Source: Streptomyces aquilus (lineage in GTDB: Bacteria; Actinomycetota; Actinomycetes; Streptomycetales; Streptomycetaceae). Taken from it: 64,000 bases of DNA. Numbering within the stretch: position 1 is the stretch's first letter; each line of letters begins with the position of its first letter. The stretch covers positions 5,642,001-5,706,000 of the forward strand of contig NZ_CP034463.1 in the NCBI RefSeq assembly GCF_003955715.1. Reading direction: 5' to 3'. Under the pieces are notes generated by a model, which was not told the DNA's origin, ran no database searches, and saw only the letters and a program-made list of their open reading frames with translations. Shown piece after piece: positions 27,716-36,215 of this stretch. The position numbers were made by a program, and so were the translations under genes.

Positions 27716-28012
27716 ATGGCGAGCCTAGCGGAACCGGGGCCGTGTGGTGAGGGCGCGCGGCCTCGGGTGGACGGGCGGCGAGACCGTACCCGTCAGCTCC
27801 CGGCCGGGAATGTCAAGCTCTTTCGACGGGGACAACCCGAAGGAGTGGACGGTGTCCTGCCGGAACCGTTCCTCGCTTCGTGGGCGGCACCCCCCTGCAT
27901 AGGATCGTCTTACTAACTTCGTCGCCCTTGCTCCCGGTGGCCGTGGACCTCTGTCGTCGCCCGCCACTGAAGTCCGAGGCGGGCAACCCACCGAACGCAC
28001 GGTGATGCCGTC

Positions 28013-28411
28013 ATGCCCCGGGACACCACACCCGCCACCGCTCCGCCGCCACTCCGCCCCGTCCGCGTCTATCGAACGCGTGGACACACGGTTGTCGAAC
28101 TCCACGGGGAGATCGACATAGCCGCCGCCGTGCACATCACTCCGGTACTGGACGCGGTGACGGACGGCCCGGCCCCCCTGGTCGTGATCGATCTCGGCCC
28201 CGTCGAGTTCCTGGACTGCTTCGGCCTGACGCTGCTGTGCCGGGCTCGTCGAAGGGTCCGGGAGCGGGGCGGACGCCTGTCGCTCGTCTGCCCCCAGCCC
28301 GGCATCAGGAAGATCCTCGGGATCGTGGGACTCACCGCGGCATTCGCCCCGGCAACCACCCTGGGCGAAGCCCTCGCACGGGCGGGTCGGCGTTGCGGGG
28401 GTCGACGGTAG
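28013..28411 (+). CDS. STAS-domain protein lacking the usual phospho-acceptor Ser
   Basis: 132 residues from ATG 28013. STAS core: RTRGHTVVELHGEIDIAAAV, LVVIDLGPVEFLDCFGLTLL, CRARRRVRERGGRLSLVCPQ and IRKILGIVGLTAAF. In anti-sigma factor antagonists the turn is normally D-S-S-G or D-S-x-G; here it is D-C-F-G, with Cys in the phospho-acceptor position. It may be a non-phosphorylatable antagonist or a redox variant. The gene diverges from the CheB/CheR pair. Confidence 0.82.
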   Translation: MPRDTTPATAPPPLRPVRVYRTRGHTVVELHGEIDIAAAVHITPVLDAVTDGPAPLVVIDLGPVEFLDCFGLTLLCRARRRVRERGGRLSLVCPQPGIRKILGIVGLTAAFAPATTLGEALARAGRRCGGRR

Positions 28412-28499
28412 AGGCTGCCGGTGAACAGCGCGTCCCACATCCGCACGCCGGTGCCGTCGGTCTGGCCGTCCCGATGACCGGTGGCCCCGTGTCGAACTG

Positions 28500-28512
28500 T
28501 CGAAGCGCTTCA
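28500..28512. promoter_or_regulatory. LacI-type operator-like site 1
   Basis: TCGAAGCGCTTCA, near-palindromic around the central AGCGCT typical of LacI-family repressor sites in Streptomyces polysaccharide regulons. About 200 bp before the esterase start. Confidence 0.55.
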
Positions 28513-28619
28513 CCAGACAACTCACGCTAATGGGAACTCTGTGGCGAAACAAGAGGCGTGAAGGCAGCACCGCCTTGCTTCTCCCGGGCATTGACACCGC
28601 ATCCAGAGCGATGGGAGCG

Positions 28620-28632
28620 TCGAAGCGCTCCA
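28620..28632. promoter_or_regulatory. LacI-type operator-like site 2
   Basis: TCGAAGCGCTCCA, the same core as site 1, 120 bp downstream of it and 76 bp before the esterase start. The pair suggests repression of the esterase-GH2 genes by a sugar-responsive LacI regulator. Confidence 0.55.
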
Positions 28633-28707
28633 CCAACTCGGGTGCCGCTGCCTCCTCTTGAGGACTGTGCCTGCCCCTCCGCGCCGGATTCCAGAAAGGA
28701 CAGCGTC

Positions 28708-30057
28708 ATGTCCCGGAAGTCCAGGAAGAGAAGCGTCAGGGATGTACTCGTAGCCCTGCTGACGGGGATTGCGCCGCTGATCGCGGCGCTCGTACTGACC
28801 GGTGCCTCGGCCACCACCGCATCGGCCGCGTCACTGACCGAGGTCACCGGCTTCGGCAGCAACCCCGGAAACCTGCGGATGTACGTCTACAGGCCCGACA
28901 GCGCTCCGGCACGTCCGGCGGTGGTGGTGGCAGTGCACTACTGCACCGGCACGGGGCCCACGTTCTACGCCAACTCGGAGTTCGCCGGTTTGGCCGACCA
29001 GTACGGGTTCATCGTCGTCTACCCGGACGCGAACGTCAGCGGACAGTGCTTCGACGTCTCCTCGCCCCAGGCGCTCAGGCATGACGGGGGCAGTGACCCC
29101 ACGAGCATCGCCCAGATGGTCCGGTACACCCTGCGGAACATGAACGCCGACCCCGGCCGGGTCTACGTCACCGGCGTCTCGTCCGGCGCGATGACGACCA
29201 ACGTCCTGCTCGGCGACTACCCCGACCTGTTCAAGGCCGGCTCGGCGTTCATGGGTGTGCCGTTCGGCTGCTTCGCCACCACCGACGGCTCCGGCTGGAA
29301 CACCGACTGCGCCACCGGCAAGATCACCAAGACCCCGCAGGAGTGGGGCGACCTCGTCCGGGGCGCCTACCCCGGGTACACCGGCCCCCGGCCGCGGATG
29401 CAGCTGTGGCACGGTACCGAGGACGAAGCGCTGTACTACCCGAACCTCGGTGAAGAGATCAAGCAGTGGACCAATGTGCTCGGGGTGAGCCAGACCCCGG
29501 TCCTCACCGACTCCCCGCAGTCCAACTGGACCCGCACCCGCTACGGCTCCACCGGCGCGCAGCCACCGGTCGAGGCGAACAGCTTCCAGGGTGTCGGGCA
29601 TTCCCTGCCCGGAAGCGGTATGGCGGCCCGGGCCATCACCTTCTTCGGACTCGACGGCGGGACCGGCGGGACCACGACGGGTCCGCTCCACACCACCGGT
29701 TCCGGCAAGTGCCTTGACGTGCCCGGCTTTTCGCAGACCAACGGCACCCAGACGCAGATCTGGGACTGCAACGGCGGCACGAACCAGACCTGGACCCGCA
29801 CGTCGACCAAGCAGCTCACCGTCTACGGCGGTGCGAAGTGCCTCGACGCGACCGGCACCGCGGCCGGCACCGAAGTCGTGATCTGGGACTGCAACGGCGG
29901 CACCAACCAGCAGTGGAACATCAACTCCGACGGCACCGTCACCGGCGTCCAGTCGGGGTTGTGCCTGGACGTCAGCGGCGGCGCCACGGCCAACGGCACA
30001 GCGGTACAGCTGTGGAACTGCAACGGCGCCGGCAACCAGCGATGGGGCCTCGGCTGA
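28708..30057 (+). CDS. Secreted CE1-like esterase (acetylxylan/feruloyl or PHB depolymerase type) with CBM13
   Basis: 449 residues from ATG 28708 (AGAAAGGA upstream). Signal peptide VLVALLTGIAPLIAALVLTG ... ASA. Residues ~45-320: alpha/beta-hydrolase of the PHB-depolymerase/CE1 type: VVVAVHYCTGTGPTFYANSE, GFIVVYPDAN, GVSSGAM with nucleophile S158, and LWHGTEDEALYYPN with an Asp near the acid position; the His is in GVGHSLPGSG. Residues ~330-449 are a CBM13 with NQTW, NQQW and NQRW repeats. Between xylan-active neighbours an acetylxylan esterase role is most likely. Confidence 0.88.
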   Translation: MSRKSRKRSVRDVLVALLTGIAPLIAALVLTGASATTASAASLTEVTGFGSNPGNLRMYVYRPDSAPARPAVVVAVHYCTGTGPTFYANSEFAGLADQYGFIVVYPDANVSGQCFDVSSPQALRHDGGSDPTSIAQMVRYTLRNMNADPGRVYVTGVSSGAMTTNVLLGDYPDLFKAGSAFMGVPFGCFATTDGSGWNTDCATGKITKTPQEWGDLVRGAYPGYTGPRPRMQLWHGTEDEALYYPNLGEEIKQWTNVLGVSQTPVLTDSPQSNWTRTRYGSTGAQPPVEANSFQGVGHSLPGSGMAARAITFFGLDGGTGGTTTGPLHTTGSGKCLDVPGFSQTNGTQTQIWDCNGGTNQTWTRTSTKQLTVYGGAKCLDATGTAAGTEVVIWDCNGGTNQQWNINSDGTVTGVQSGLCLDVSGGATANGTAVQLWNCNGAGNQRWGLG

Positions 30058-30096
30058 CACCACCGCCGTAAGCGACTTCGGCGTGCCGACCGGGCC

Positions 30097-30168
30097 CGTC
30101 GGCCACCTCGCACGTCCCTGCCATCCCCCACTCGTCGGCCACCTCGCACGTCCCTGCCATCCCCCACT
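30097..30168. repeat. 36-bp tandem direct repeat (2 copies)
   Basis: Two identical adjacent copies beginning CGTCGGCCACCTCGCACGTC, followed by the first six bases of a third, in the gap between the esterase and GH2 genes. Confidence 0.85.
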
Positions 30169-30196
30169 CGTCGGTTCCTTGAAGGCTGGAGATGTC

Positions 30197-33019
30197 ATGC
30201 ATTTGTCACGCCGTGGCGTTCTGATCCTGGGCGCCGCCGCCGGCGCCGCCGTCGGGGGCCTTCCCACGGGCTCGGCCCGGGCCGCCGGGACGGCCGGCGG
30301 AACGGACGCGTCCACCCGCACCGAGCGCCTGTATCTGTCCGGAGAGGACGCCGACCACCCGGTCGACTGGGACTTCCTGTGCACCAGCGGGCGGCGCAGC
30401 GGCAGTTGGGGCAGCATCCCGGTTCCGTCCAACTGGGAGTTCCACGGATACGGCACCTACAACTACGGGTGGAATCTGCGCCCGGAGGAGAAGGGCCGCT
30501 ACCGGCACACCTTCACGCCCCCCGCCCACTGGCGTGACAGACGCGTCTTCCTCGTCTTCGAAGGGTCGATGACCGAGACCGAGGCGTGGCTCAACGGCGA
30601 GCCGGCCGGGCCCGTCCACCGTGGCGGCTTCTACCGGTTCCGCCACGAGGTGACCGGAAAGCTGCTTCCGGGCCAGGACAACCTCCTGGAGGTGACGGTC
30701 AGCAAGGAGTCCACCGACGACTCCGTCAACCGGGCCGAACGCCTGGGCGACTACTGGAACTTCGGCGGCATCTACCGCCCCGTCCACGTGGAGGCGTTCC
30801 CGCTCCAGCACGTCGAGCGCATCGCCGTCGACGCCCGCGCCGACGGCACCCTGCGGATCGACGCCCATCTGTCGGGTACCGGTACCGCCGACCGGCTCGT
30901 CGGGCAGGTCACCGACCTCTCCGGGCGCCCGGTCGGCGCCCCGTTCACCGCGGCCGTCGCTCCCGGCGACACGACGGTGACCCTCACCACCGCTGTCGAC
31001 TCGCCCCGGCAGTGGACGGCGGAGACCCCGCACCTCTACCGCGTCGAGGTCGCGCTCCGCGCCGGCGACGACCGCATCGTCCACCGCGTCGAGGAGAGAT
31101 TCGGCTTCCGCACCGTCGAGGTGCGCCCCGGCGACGGCGTGTACGTCAACGGCGTCAAGATCCTACTCAAGGGAGCCAACCGGCACACCATCTGGCCCAC
31201 GTCCGGCCGGGCGACCAGCGCGCGCATCAGCCGCAAGGACATCCTCCTGATGCGGGAGATGAACATGAACGCGGTCCGGATGTCCCACTACCCGCCGGAC
31301 GCGCACTTCCTCGACCTCGCCGACGAACTCGGGCTGTACGTGCTCGACGAACTGGCCGGCTGGCAGAAGTCCTACGACGAGGCGGCGGGCAGGCCCCTCG
31401 TCGCCGAGATGGTCACCCGTGACGTCAACCATCCGTCGATCCTGTTCTGGGACAACGGCAACGAAGGCGGCTGGAACACCGCCCTCGACGGCGACTACGC
31501 CCGCCACGACCCCCAGCGGCGCGCCGTCCTCCACCCCTGGGCGAACTTCGGCGGCATCAACACCGACCACTACGAGACGTACGACAGCACGCGCCGCATC
31601 CTCCAGGAACAAGGCGACGTCTTCATGCCCACCGAGTTCCTCCACGGCCTCTACGACGGCGGCGCCGGCGCGGGCCTCGACGACTACTGGAAGCTGATGG
31701 GCCGTGAACGGCTCTCCGCCGGCGGCTTCCTGTGGTCACTGATCGACGAGGGCATCGTGCGCGACGACCTCGGCGGCACCGTCGACGTGGCGGGCAACGC
31801 CGCACCCGACGGCATCCTCGGCCCCTTCCGTGAGAAGGAGGCCAGCTTCTACACGATCAAGGACATCTGGTCTCCCGTACAACTCGCCGAGCCGGAGCGG
31901 TTCACCTCCGGCCTGCCGGACGACTTCGACGGGCGGATCGGCCTCGCCAACCACTACGCCTTCACCAACACCCGCACGTGCCGGTTCACTTGGCGGCTCC
32001 TGGACTTCCGCACCCCGTCGCAGCGGCGGGACGGCCACACGGTGCGCGCCGAGGGCACCGCCTCCGCGCCGGACATCGGGCCCGGCGCGCAAGGAATGCT
32101 GCGCCTGCCCCTGCCGTCCGGCTGGCGACGCGCCGACGCCGTCGCGCTCACCGTCACGGACGCCGACGGCCGCGAGATCCGCGGCTGGACCTGGACCGTC
32201 ACCTCCGCCGCCGACCAGGCCCGACGGCTGGTACGGACGGGCCCGGGACCAGCCGTACGCGGCCGGCTCGCGGACAGCACGCTCACCCTCGTAGCCCGCC
32301 ACACCACGGTCAGGCTCGACGCCACGACGGGCCTGCTGGCCGGCGTCACCCATCGGGAGAGTGACTTCGCGCTGTCCCGCGGCCCGCTGCCCACCACCGG
32401 AACGGCCGATCTCACCCGCCTGACGCACGGGCCCGACAGCAACGGTTACACGGTGGAGGCCGAGTACTCCGGCGTGCTGCGCCACGTCCGGTGGCGTCTG
32501 CACCCCAGCGGCTGGCTTCAGTTGGACTACCGCTACCACCTCACCGGCGAGCACGACCTCTTCGGCGTCGGCTTCGACCATCCCGAATCACAGGTCACCG
32601 GCGTGACATGGCTCGGCCACGGACCCCACAGGGTGTGGAAGAACCGCCTGCGCGGCGTCGCGACGGACGTCTGGACGAAGCAGTACAACGACACCGCGAC
32701 CGGTGCCGACGGCTGGGTGTACCCGGAGTTCAAGGGCTACCACGCGGGCGTGCGCTGGGCGTCCCTGCACACCACCGCCGGACGACTGACCGTGGTCGGC
32801 GAGGACGACAGCCTCTACCTGCGCCTCTTCACCCCCCGGTTCGGCCCCGACCCCCGCCACACCGCGCCGCCCTTCCCGAAGGGCGATCTCTCCTTCCTCG
32901 ACGCCATCCCGGCGATCGGCACCAAGTTCGACCCGCCGGCCGCCCTCGGCCCCAGCGGCGCCCCCACCACGGCGACGGGCGACTACGCCCGCACCCTGTA
33001 CTTCTCGTTCTCCGAATAG
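30197..33019 (+). CDS. Secreted GH2-family glycosidase (beta-galactosidase-like)
   Basis: 940 residues from ATG 30197. Tat-type signal: SRRGVLILGAAAGAAVGGLP. Jelly-roll sugar-binding domain (PVPSNWEFHGYGTYNYGWNL, VFLVFEGSMTETEAWLNGEP), Ig-like domain, then a TIM barrel (~330-600) with NAVRMSHYPPD, NHPSILFWDNGNEGGW (acid/base E423) and PTEFLHG (nucleophile E480). C-terminal beta domains include a galactosidase small-chain-like region (GVGFDHPESQVTGVTWLGHG). Substrate not deducible; context suggests galactosyl or arabinosyl side chains of hemicellulose. Likely co-regulated with the esterase. Confidence 0.92.
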   Translation: MHLSRRGVLILGAAAGAAVGGLPTGSARAAGTAGGTDASTRTERLYLSGEDADHPVDWDFLCTSGRRSGSWGSIPVPSNWEFHGYGTYNYGWNLRPEEKGRYRHTFTPPAHWRDRRVFLVFEGSMTETEAWLNGEPAGPVHRGGFYRFRHEVTGKLLPGQDNLLEVTVSKESTDDSVNRAERLGDYWNFGGIYRPVHVEAFPLQHVERIAVDARADGTLRIDAHLSGTGTADRLVGQVTDLSGRPVGAPFTAAVAPGDTTVTLTTAVDSPRQWTAETPHLYRVEVALRAGDDRIVHRVEERFGFRTVEVRPGDGVYVNGVKILLKGANRHTIWPTSGRATSARISRKDILLMREMNMNAVRMSHYPPDAHFLDLADELGLYVLDELAGWQKSYDEAAGRPLVAEMVTRDVNHPSILFWDNGNEGGWNTALDGDYARHDPQRRAVLHPWANFGGINTDHYETYDSTRRILQEQGDVFMPTEFLHGLYDGGAGAGLDDYWKLMGRERLSAGGFLWSLIDEGIVRDDLGGTVDVAGNAAPDGILGPFREKEASFYTIKDIWSPVQLAEPERFTSGLPDDFDGRIGLANHYAFTNTRTCRFTWRLLDFRTPSQRRDGHTVRAEGTASAPDIGPGAQGMLRLPLPSGWRRADAVALTVTDADGREIRGWTWTVTSAADQARRLVRTGPGPAVRGRLADSTLTLVARHTTVRLDATTGLLAGVTHRESDFALSRGPLPTTGTADLTRLTHGPDSNGYTVEAEYSGVLRHVRWRLHPSGWLQLDYRYHLTGEHDLFGVGFDHPESQVTGVTWLGHGPHRVWKNRLRGVATDVWTKQYNDTATGADGWVYPEFKGYHAGVRWASLHTTAGRLTVVGEDDSLYLRLFTPRFGPDPRHTAPPFPKGDLSFLDAIPAIGTKFDPPAALGPSGAPTTATGDYARTLYFSFSE

Positions 33020-33080
33020 CCCGACCAATAGCCCGACCAATAGTCCGACCACCCACATCGGCAAGGGAGGCCCTCGATGA

Positions 33081-33119
33081 CGGCGGGGCCGCAGGCGGTT
33101 GTGCCCGCGGCCCCGCCGG
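33081..33119. terminator. Terminator between convergent GH2 and GH74 genes
   Basis: Inverted repeat with arms CGGCGGGGCCGC and GCGGCCCCGCCG separated by 15 bases, serving both convergent genes. Confidence 0.75.
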
Positions 33120-33128
33120 GGTGGTGCG

Positions 33129-35819
33129 TCAGGACGGGTCGCCGTACTGGAGACCGCGTCCGTTGGTGCCGACGTACACCCGGCCGTAGGTGTCGGGGTC
33201 GCCGGTGATCACGCCGCTGCCGCTGATGTTGCCCCACTGGTGGGCGTCGTCGTTGACGCGGAGCCAGGTGGCGCCCTTGTCGGTGGAGCGGAAGACGCCG
33301 GTGACGTCCTTGACGGTGCCGATCATGTACAGGGCCTGGTAACTGGTGCCCGGCTTGGCCTTGCCGAAGCCGAGGGCGGAGGCGGACTTCACCGAGTTGA
33401 GCGTGGTGAAGCTGCGGCCGCCGTCGGTGGAGTGCAGCAGACCCTTGTCACCGCCGGAGATCCACAGGTCCCCGGCGACACCGGGAACGGCGGTGAGCCG
33501 GCCGGAGGGCAGGTTGCCGGCCCGCGCGGCGAAGGTCGCCCCGCCGTCGGTGCTGGCGTAGAGCGTGCCGCCGGACAGGGAGTAGAAGGTGTTGGCCGAG
33601 GAGCGGTCGGCGACCACCACGGCGTCGTTGCCCAGACCGCCGACCCGCGACCAGCTCGCCCCCTTGTCGGTCGAGCGGTACGGGGCCTGCCCGGCCTCGG
33701 TCCACACGATGGTGGAACCGTCCGCCGCGAGCGCGATACGGCCGTCCTGGGCACTGGCCACCGGCTCCGCCTTGAAGCCGGTCCAGGTGCTGCCGCCGTC
33801 GGTGGAGTAGGCGCCGTCCTGCGCGCCGCCACGGCCGACGCGGACCATCATCGAGGGCTTGGCCTGGGCGAAGTCGATGTCGGTGCTGTTGGCCATCATC
33901 GGGTTGCTCAGCCGTCCGGAGGGCACCTTGGTCAGGTCGTCGTGCCGGAAGCCGCCCTGGTCGCCCATGGAGGTGATGACGGTGGCGCCACCGGGCGGGG
34001 CGATCGCGTCCATCAGCGCGGTCTCCTCCAGTCCTCGGGCGCCGGTGCTCCAGTGGCTGGTGCCGCCGCTGTCGGAGGCGTTGGCGTCGGTGCTGCGCAG
34101 GATGCCGTTGCCGGTGCCGTACAGCACGTGCCCGGAGTCGAACGGGTCGATGGCCAGGGCGGTCATCCAGTGCCCGGTGTGGGTGCCGACGTACGGGGCG
34201 GCGGCGGCGCTGCGCTGCGACTTGTCGGCCAGGGCCTTCCAGGTGTTGCCGCCGTCGGTGCTCCGGTAGATCTCGTCCTCGGGATACCAGCGGTCGAGGG
34301 TGGTGACCATCACCGTGGACGGCTTGCGCGGGTCGACGGCCAGACCGGAGAACCCGTAACCGCCCTGGGACGGGGAGATGTTCTTCCACGCCCCGCTGCC
34401 CGGCGTGTACTTCCACACCGAACCGGCCGTCACGCCGTTGGGCCCCAGCTTGTCGGTGTACGTCAGGTACAGCGAACCGTCACCGGAGAGCACGCCGTGC
34501 TGCGGCAGCTGGCCGGTGGGCTGCCCGGAGACGGCCTGCCAGCTGGCGCCGCCGTCGGTGGAGCGGTACAGGGAGGTGGACTTGTCACCGACACCGACGT
34601 AGACCGTCTTGCTGCCGGCCGGGCCGTACGTCACGAAGGCGATGCCGCCGCCGCTGCCCGCCCCGTCCTTGACGGGGAACGAGGAGACCTGACTCCATGT
34701 CACGCCGTGGTCGGTGCTGCGCCACAGGCCGTTCTTGCGGGTGCCGAGGAGAAGGTTGGCGTTGTTCGCGGGGTCGATCACCAGCCGCTCGCCCGCCCCG
34801 CGGCCGTCCTCGTTGGCGCCCAGCTTGAAGGGCAGGTCGGTGCGCTTGAAGGTGCGGCCCTTGTCGGTGGAGCGCAGGATCGCGCCGTTGCCCGCCCAGT
34901 CGTTGGTGTAGGTGCCCGCGGAGAGGTAGAGCCGGTTGGGGTCGACGGGGTCGGTGGCCACCGAGTCGATGCCCAGCAGGTTCCAGTCCTTCTCACTGAC
35001 CCAGTCGGTCAGCGGGATCCACTGCTCGGCCGCGGCGTCCCAGCGGTAGGCGCCACCCATGTCGGTACGGGCGTACAGCAGCCCCTTCTCCTTCTGGTTG
35101 AACACCAGCCCGGTGACGTAACCGCCGCCCACGACCTGGGCGTTCTTCCACCGGTACGGTCCGGACGCGGCCGTGGTCTGCTCCCCACCGGTCCCGGTCC
35201 CGGTCCCGGTCCCGGTACCGCTGCCGGTCGCCGGGGCCTCGGCCATCTTCACCAGCTTCCACTGCTGGTTGGTGCTGCCGTGGCCGGGATACTGGATGAC
35301 GGCCGCGCCCTGGGCCGTGGAGCCCCCGGAGACGTCCAGGACCTGGCCGCTCCTGCGGGAGGTGAGGGTGACGGCGTCGGAACCGCTCACCTGGTCGATC
35401 CGCCACTCCTGCGAGGTGGCCGAACTGTCGGTCTGCTGCTCGGCGGCGGCCGCCTTGGCGGTCGAATTGCCCGCTATGCCAAGCACCTTGCCGCTGTTGC
35501 GGTTCACCAGCTCGTAGTAGCCGTCGCCGGTGGCCTTCAGCTTCCACTGCTGGTTGGCGGTGCTCTGGTCGGTGTATTGCTGGATACGGGTGCCGTCGGC
35601 GGTGGAGAAGGAACTGACGTCCAGCACCTTGCCGCTGCGCACGGAGACCAGCCGGTAGTAGGCGCCGGCGTCGACCGTCGCGGCCTGCGAGTCCTCCTGC
35701 ACGAACAGGAGATACGGCACGACGACGGCGGGCGCGCCGACCAGCAGGGCGGTGGCGGTCCAGCGACGGCGGTGGCGCCCGCGGCGCCCGCGGCGCCCGC
35801 CGTTCGTGGGGTTGTCCAT
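33129..35819 (-). CDS. Secreted GH74 xyloglucanase with N-terminal CBM13
   Basis: 896 residues from ATG 35819 (AAGGAGAAC upstream). N-terminal Arg-rich region plus ALLVGAPAVVVPYLLFVQED as membrane/signal segment. Residues ~45-190: CBM13 (NQQWKLKATG, SQEWRIDQVS, NQQWKLVKM). After a Gly/Thr linker the two-propeller GH74 domain: LLYARTDMGGAYRWD (catalytic base Asp), many RSTDGG/ASWxxV BNR-like blades, and TSMGDQGGFRHDDL (second catalytic Asp region). It cleaves the xyloglucan backbone outside the cell. Confidence 0.94.
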   Translation of the reverse strand: MDNPTNGGRRGRRGRHRRRWTATALLVGAPAVVVPYLLFVQEDSQAATVDAGAYYRLVSVRSGKVLDVSSFSTADGTRIQQYTDQSTANQQWKLKATGDGYYELVNRNSGKVLGIAGNSTAKAAAAEQQTDSSATSQEWRIDQVSGSDAVTLTSRRSGQVLDVSGGSTAQGAAVIQYPGHGSTNQQWKLVKMAEAPATGSGTGTGTGTGTGGEQTTAASGPYRWKNAQVVGGGYVTGLVFNQKEKGLLYARTDMGGAYRWDAAAEQWIPLTDWVSEKDWNLLGIDSVATDPVDPNRLYLSAGTYTNDWAGNGAILRSTDKGRTFKRTDLPFKLGANEDGRGAGERLVIDPANNANLLLGTRKNGLWRSTDHGVTWSQVSSFPVKDGAGSGGGIAFVTYGPAGSKTVYVGVGDKSTSLYRSTDGGASWQAVSGQPTGQLPQHGVLSGDGSLYLTYTDKLGPNGVTAGSVWKYTPGSGAWKNISPSQGGYGFSGLAVDPRKPSTVMVTTLDRWYPEDEIYRSTDGGNTWKALADKSQRSAAAAPYVGTHTGHWMTALAIDPFDSGHVLYGTGNGILRSTDANASDSGGTSHWSTGARGLEETALMDAIAPPGGATVITSMGDQGGFRHDDLTKVPSGRLSNPMMANSTDIDFAQAKPSMMVRVGRGGAQDGAYSTDGGSTWTGFKAEPVASAQDGRIALAADGSTIVWTEAGQAPYRSTDKGASWSRVGGLGNDAVVVADRSSANTFYSLSGGTLYASTDGGATFAARAGNLPSGRLTAVPGVAGDLWISGGDKGLLHSTDGGRSFTTLNSVKSASALGFGKAKPGTSYQALYMIGTVKDVTGVFRSTDKGATWLRVNDDAHQWGNISGSGVITGDPDTYGRVYVGTNGRGLQYGDPS

Positions 35820-36215
35820 AAGGGGGTGTTCTCCTTGTGTGCTGTCACCTGAGGAAAGCCGGATCACGGCCGCCGGGACCGGCCGGATCCGCTCTCTTGT
35901 GGTCACAGACTCCTCATGGGGTTGCCTTGATCCGCGATCTTTTTCGAGTCGAGTGCCGCTTCGGTGTGGTGCGGTGCGTCCGGACTGCCATCGGCTGTTC
36001 GGCGCGGGGTCGGGAACAGGACGCGATGATCAGAACTCCGTCGGGAGGGGACCCACGAGGTGACACTCGGGAGCCGGGCTTCGCCGGTGACTGAGTTACG
36101 GGTGTGTGGCTGCTTGGTCGGTGAACGGACAGGAATCGGTCAACACCTTTCCATCTCCTCTTGGCCGGGGCCGGCACAGGCCTGTTCACTGCGCCGTATG
36201 CGACACAGGAAACCC
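35820..36215. other. Divergent promoter region, no gene seen
   Basis: About 400 bp between the GH74 and PNGase A-like genes. No clear operator or RNA element was recognised; frames here are short and have no RBS. Confidence 0.5.

Noticed and set aside
33099..35852. Long forward frame opposite the GH74 gene
   Set aside because: Antisense shadow; GH74 motifs are on the reverse strand.
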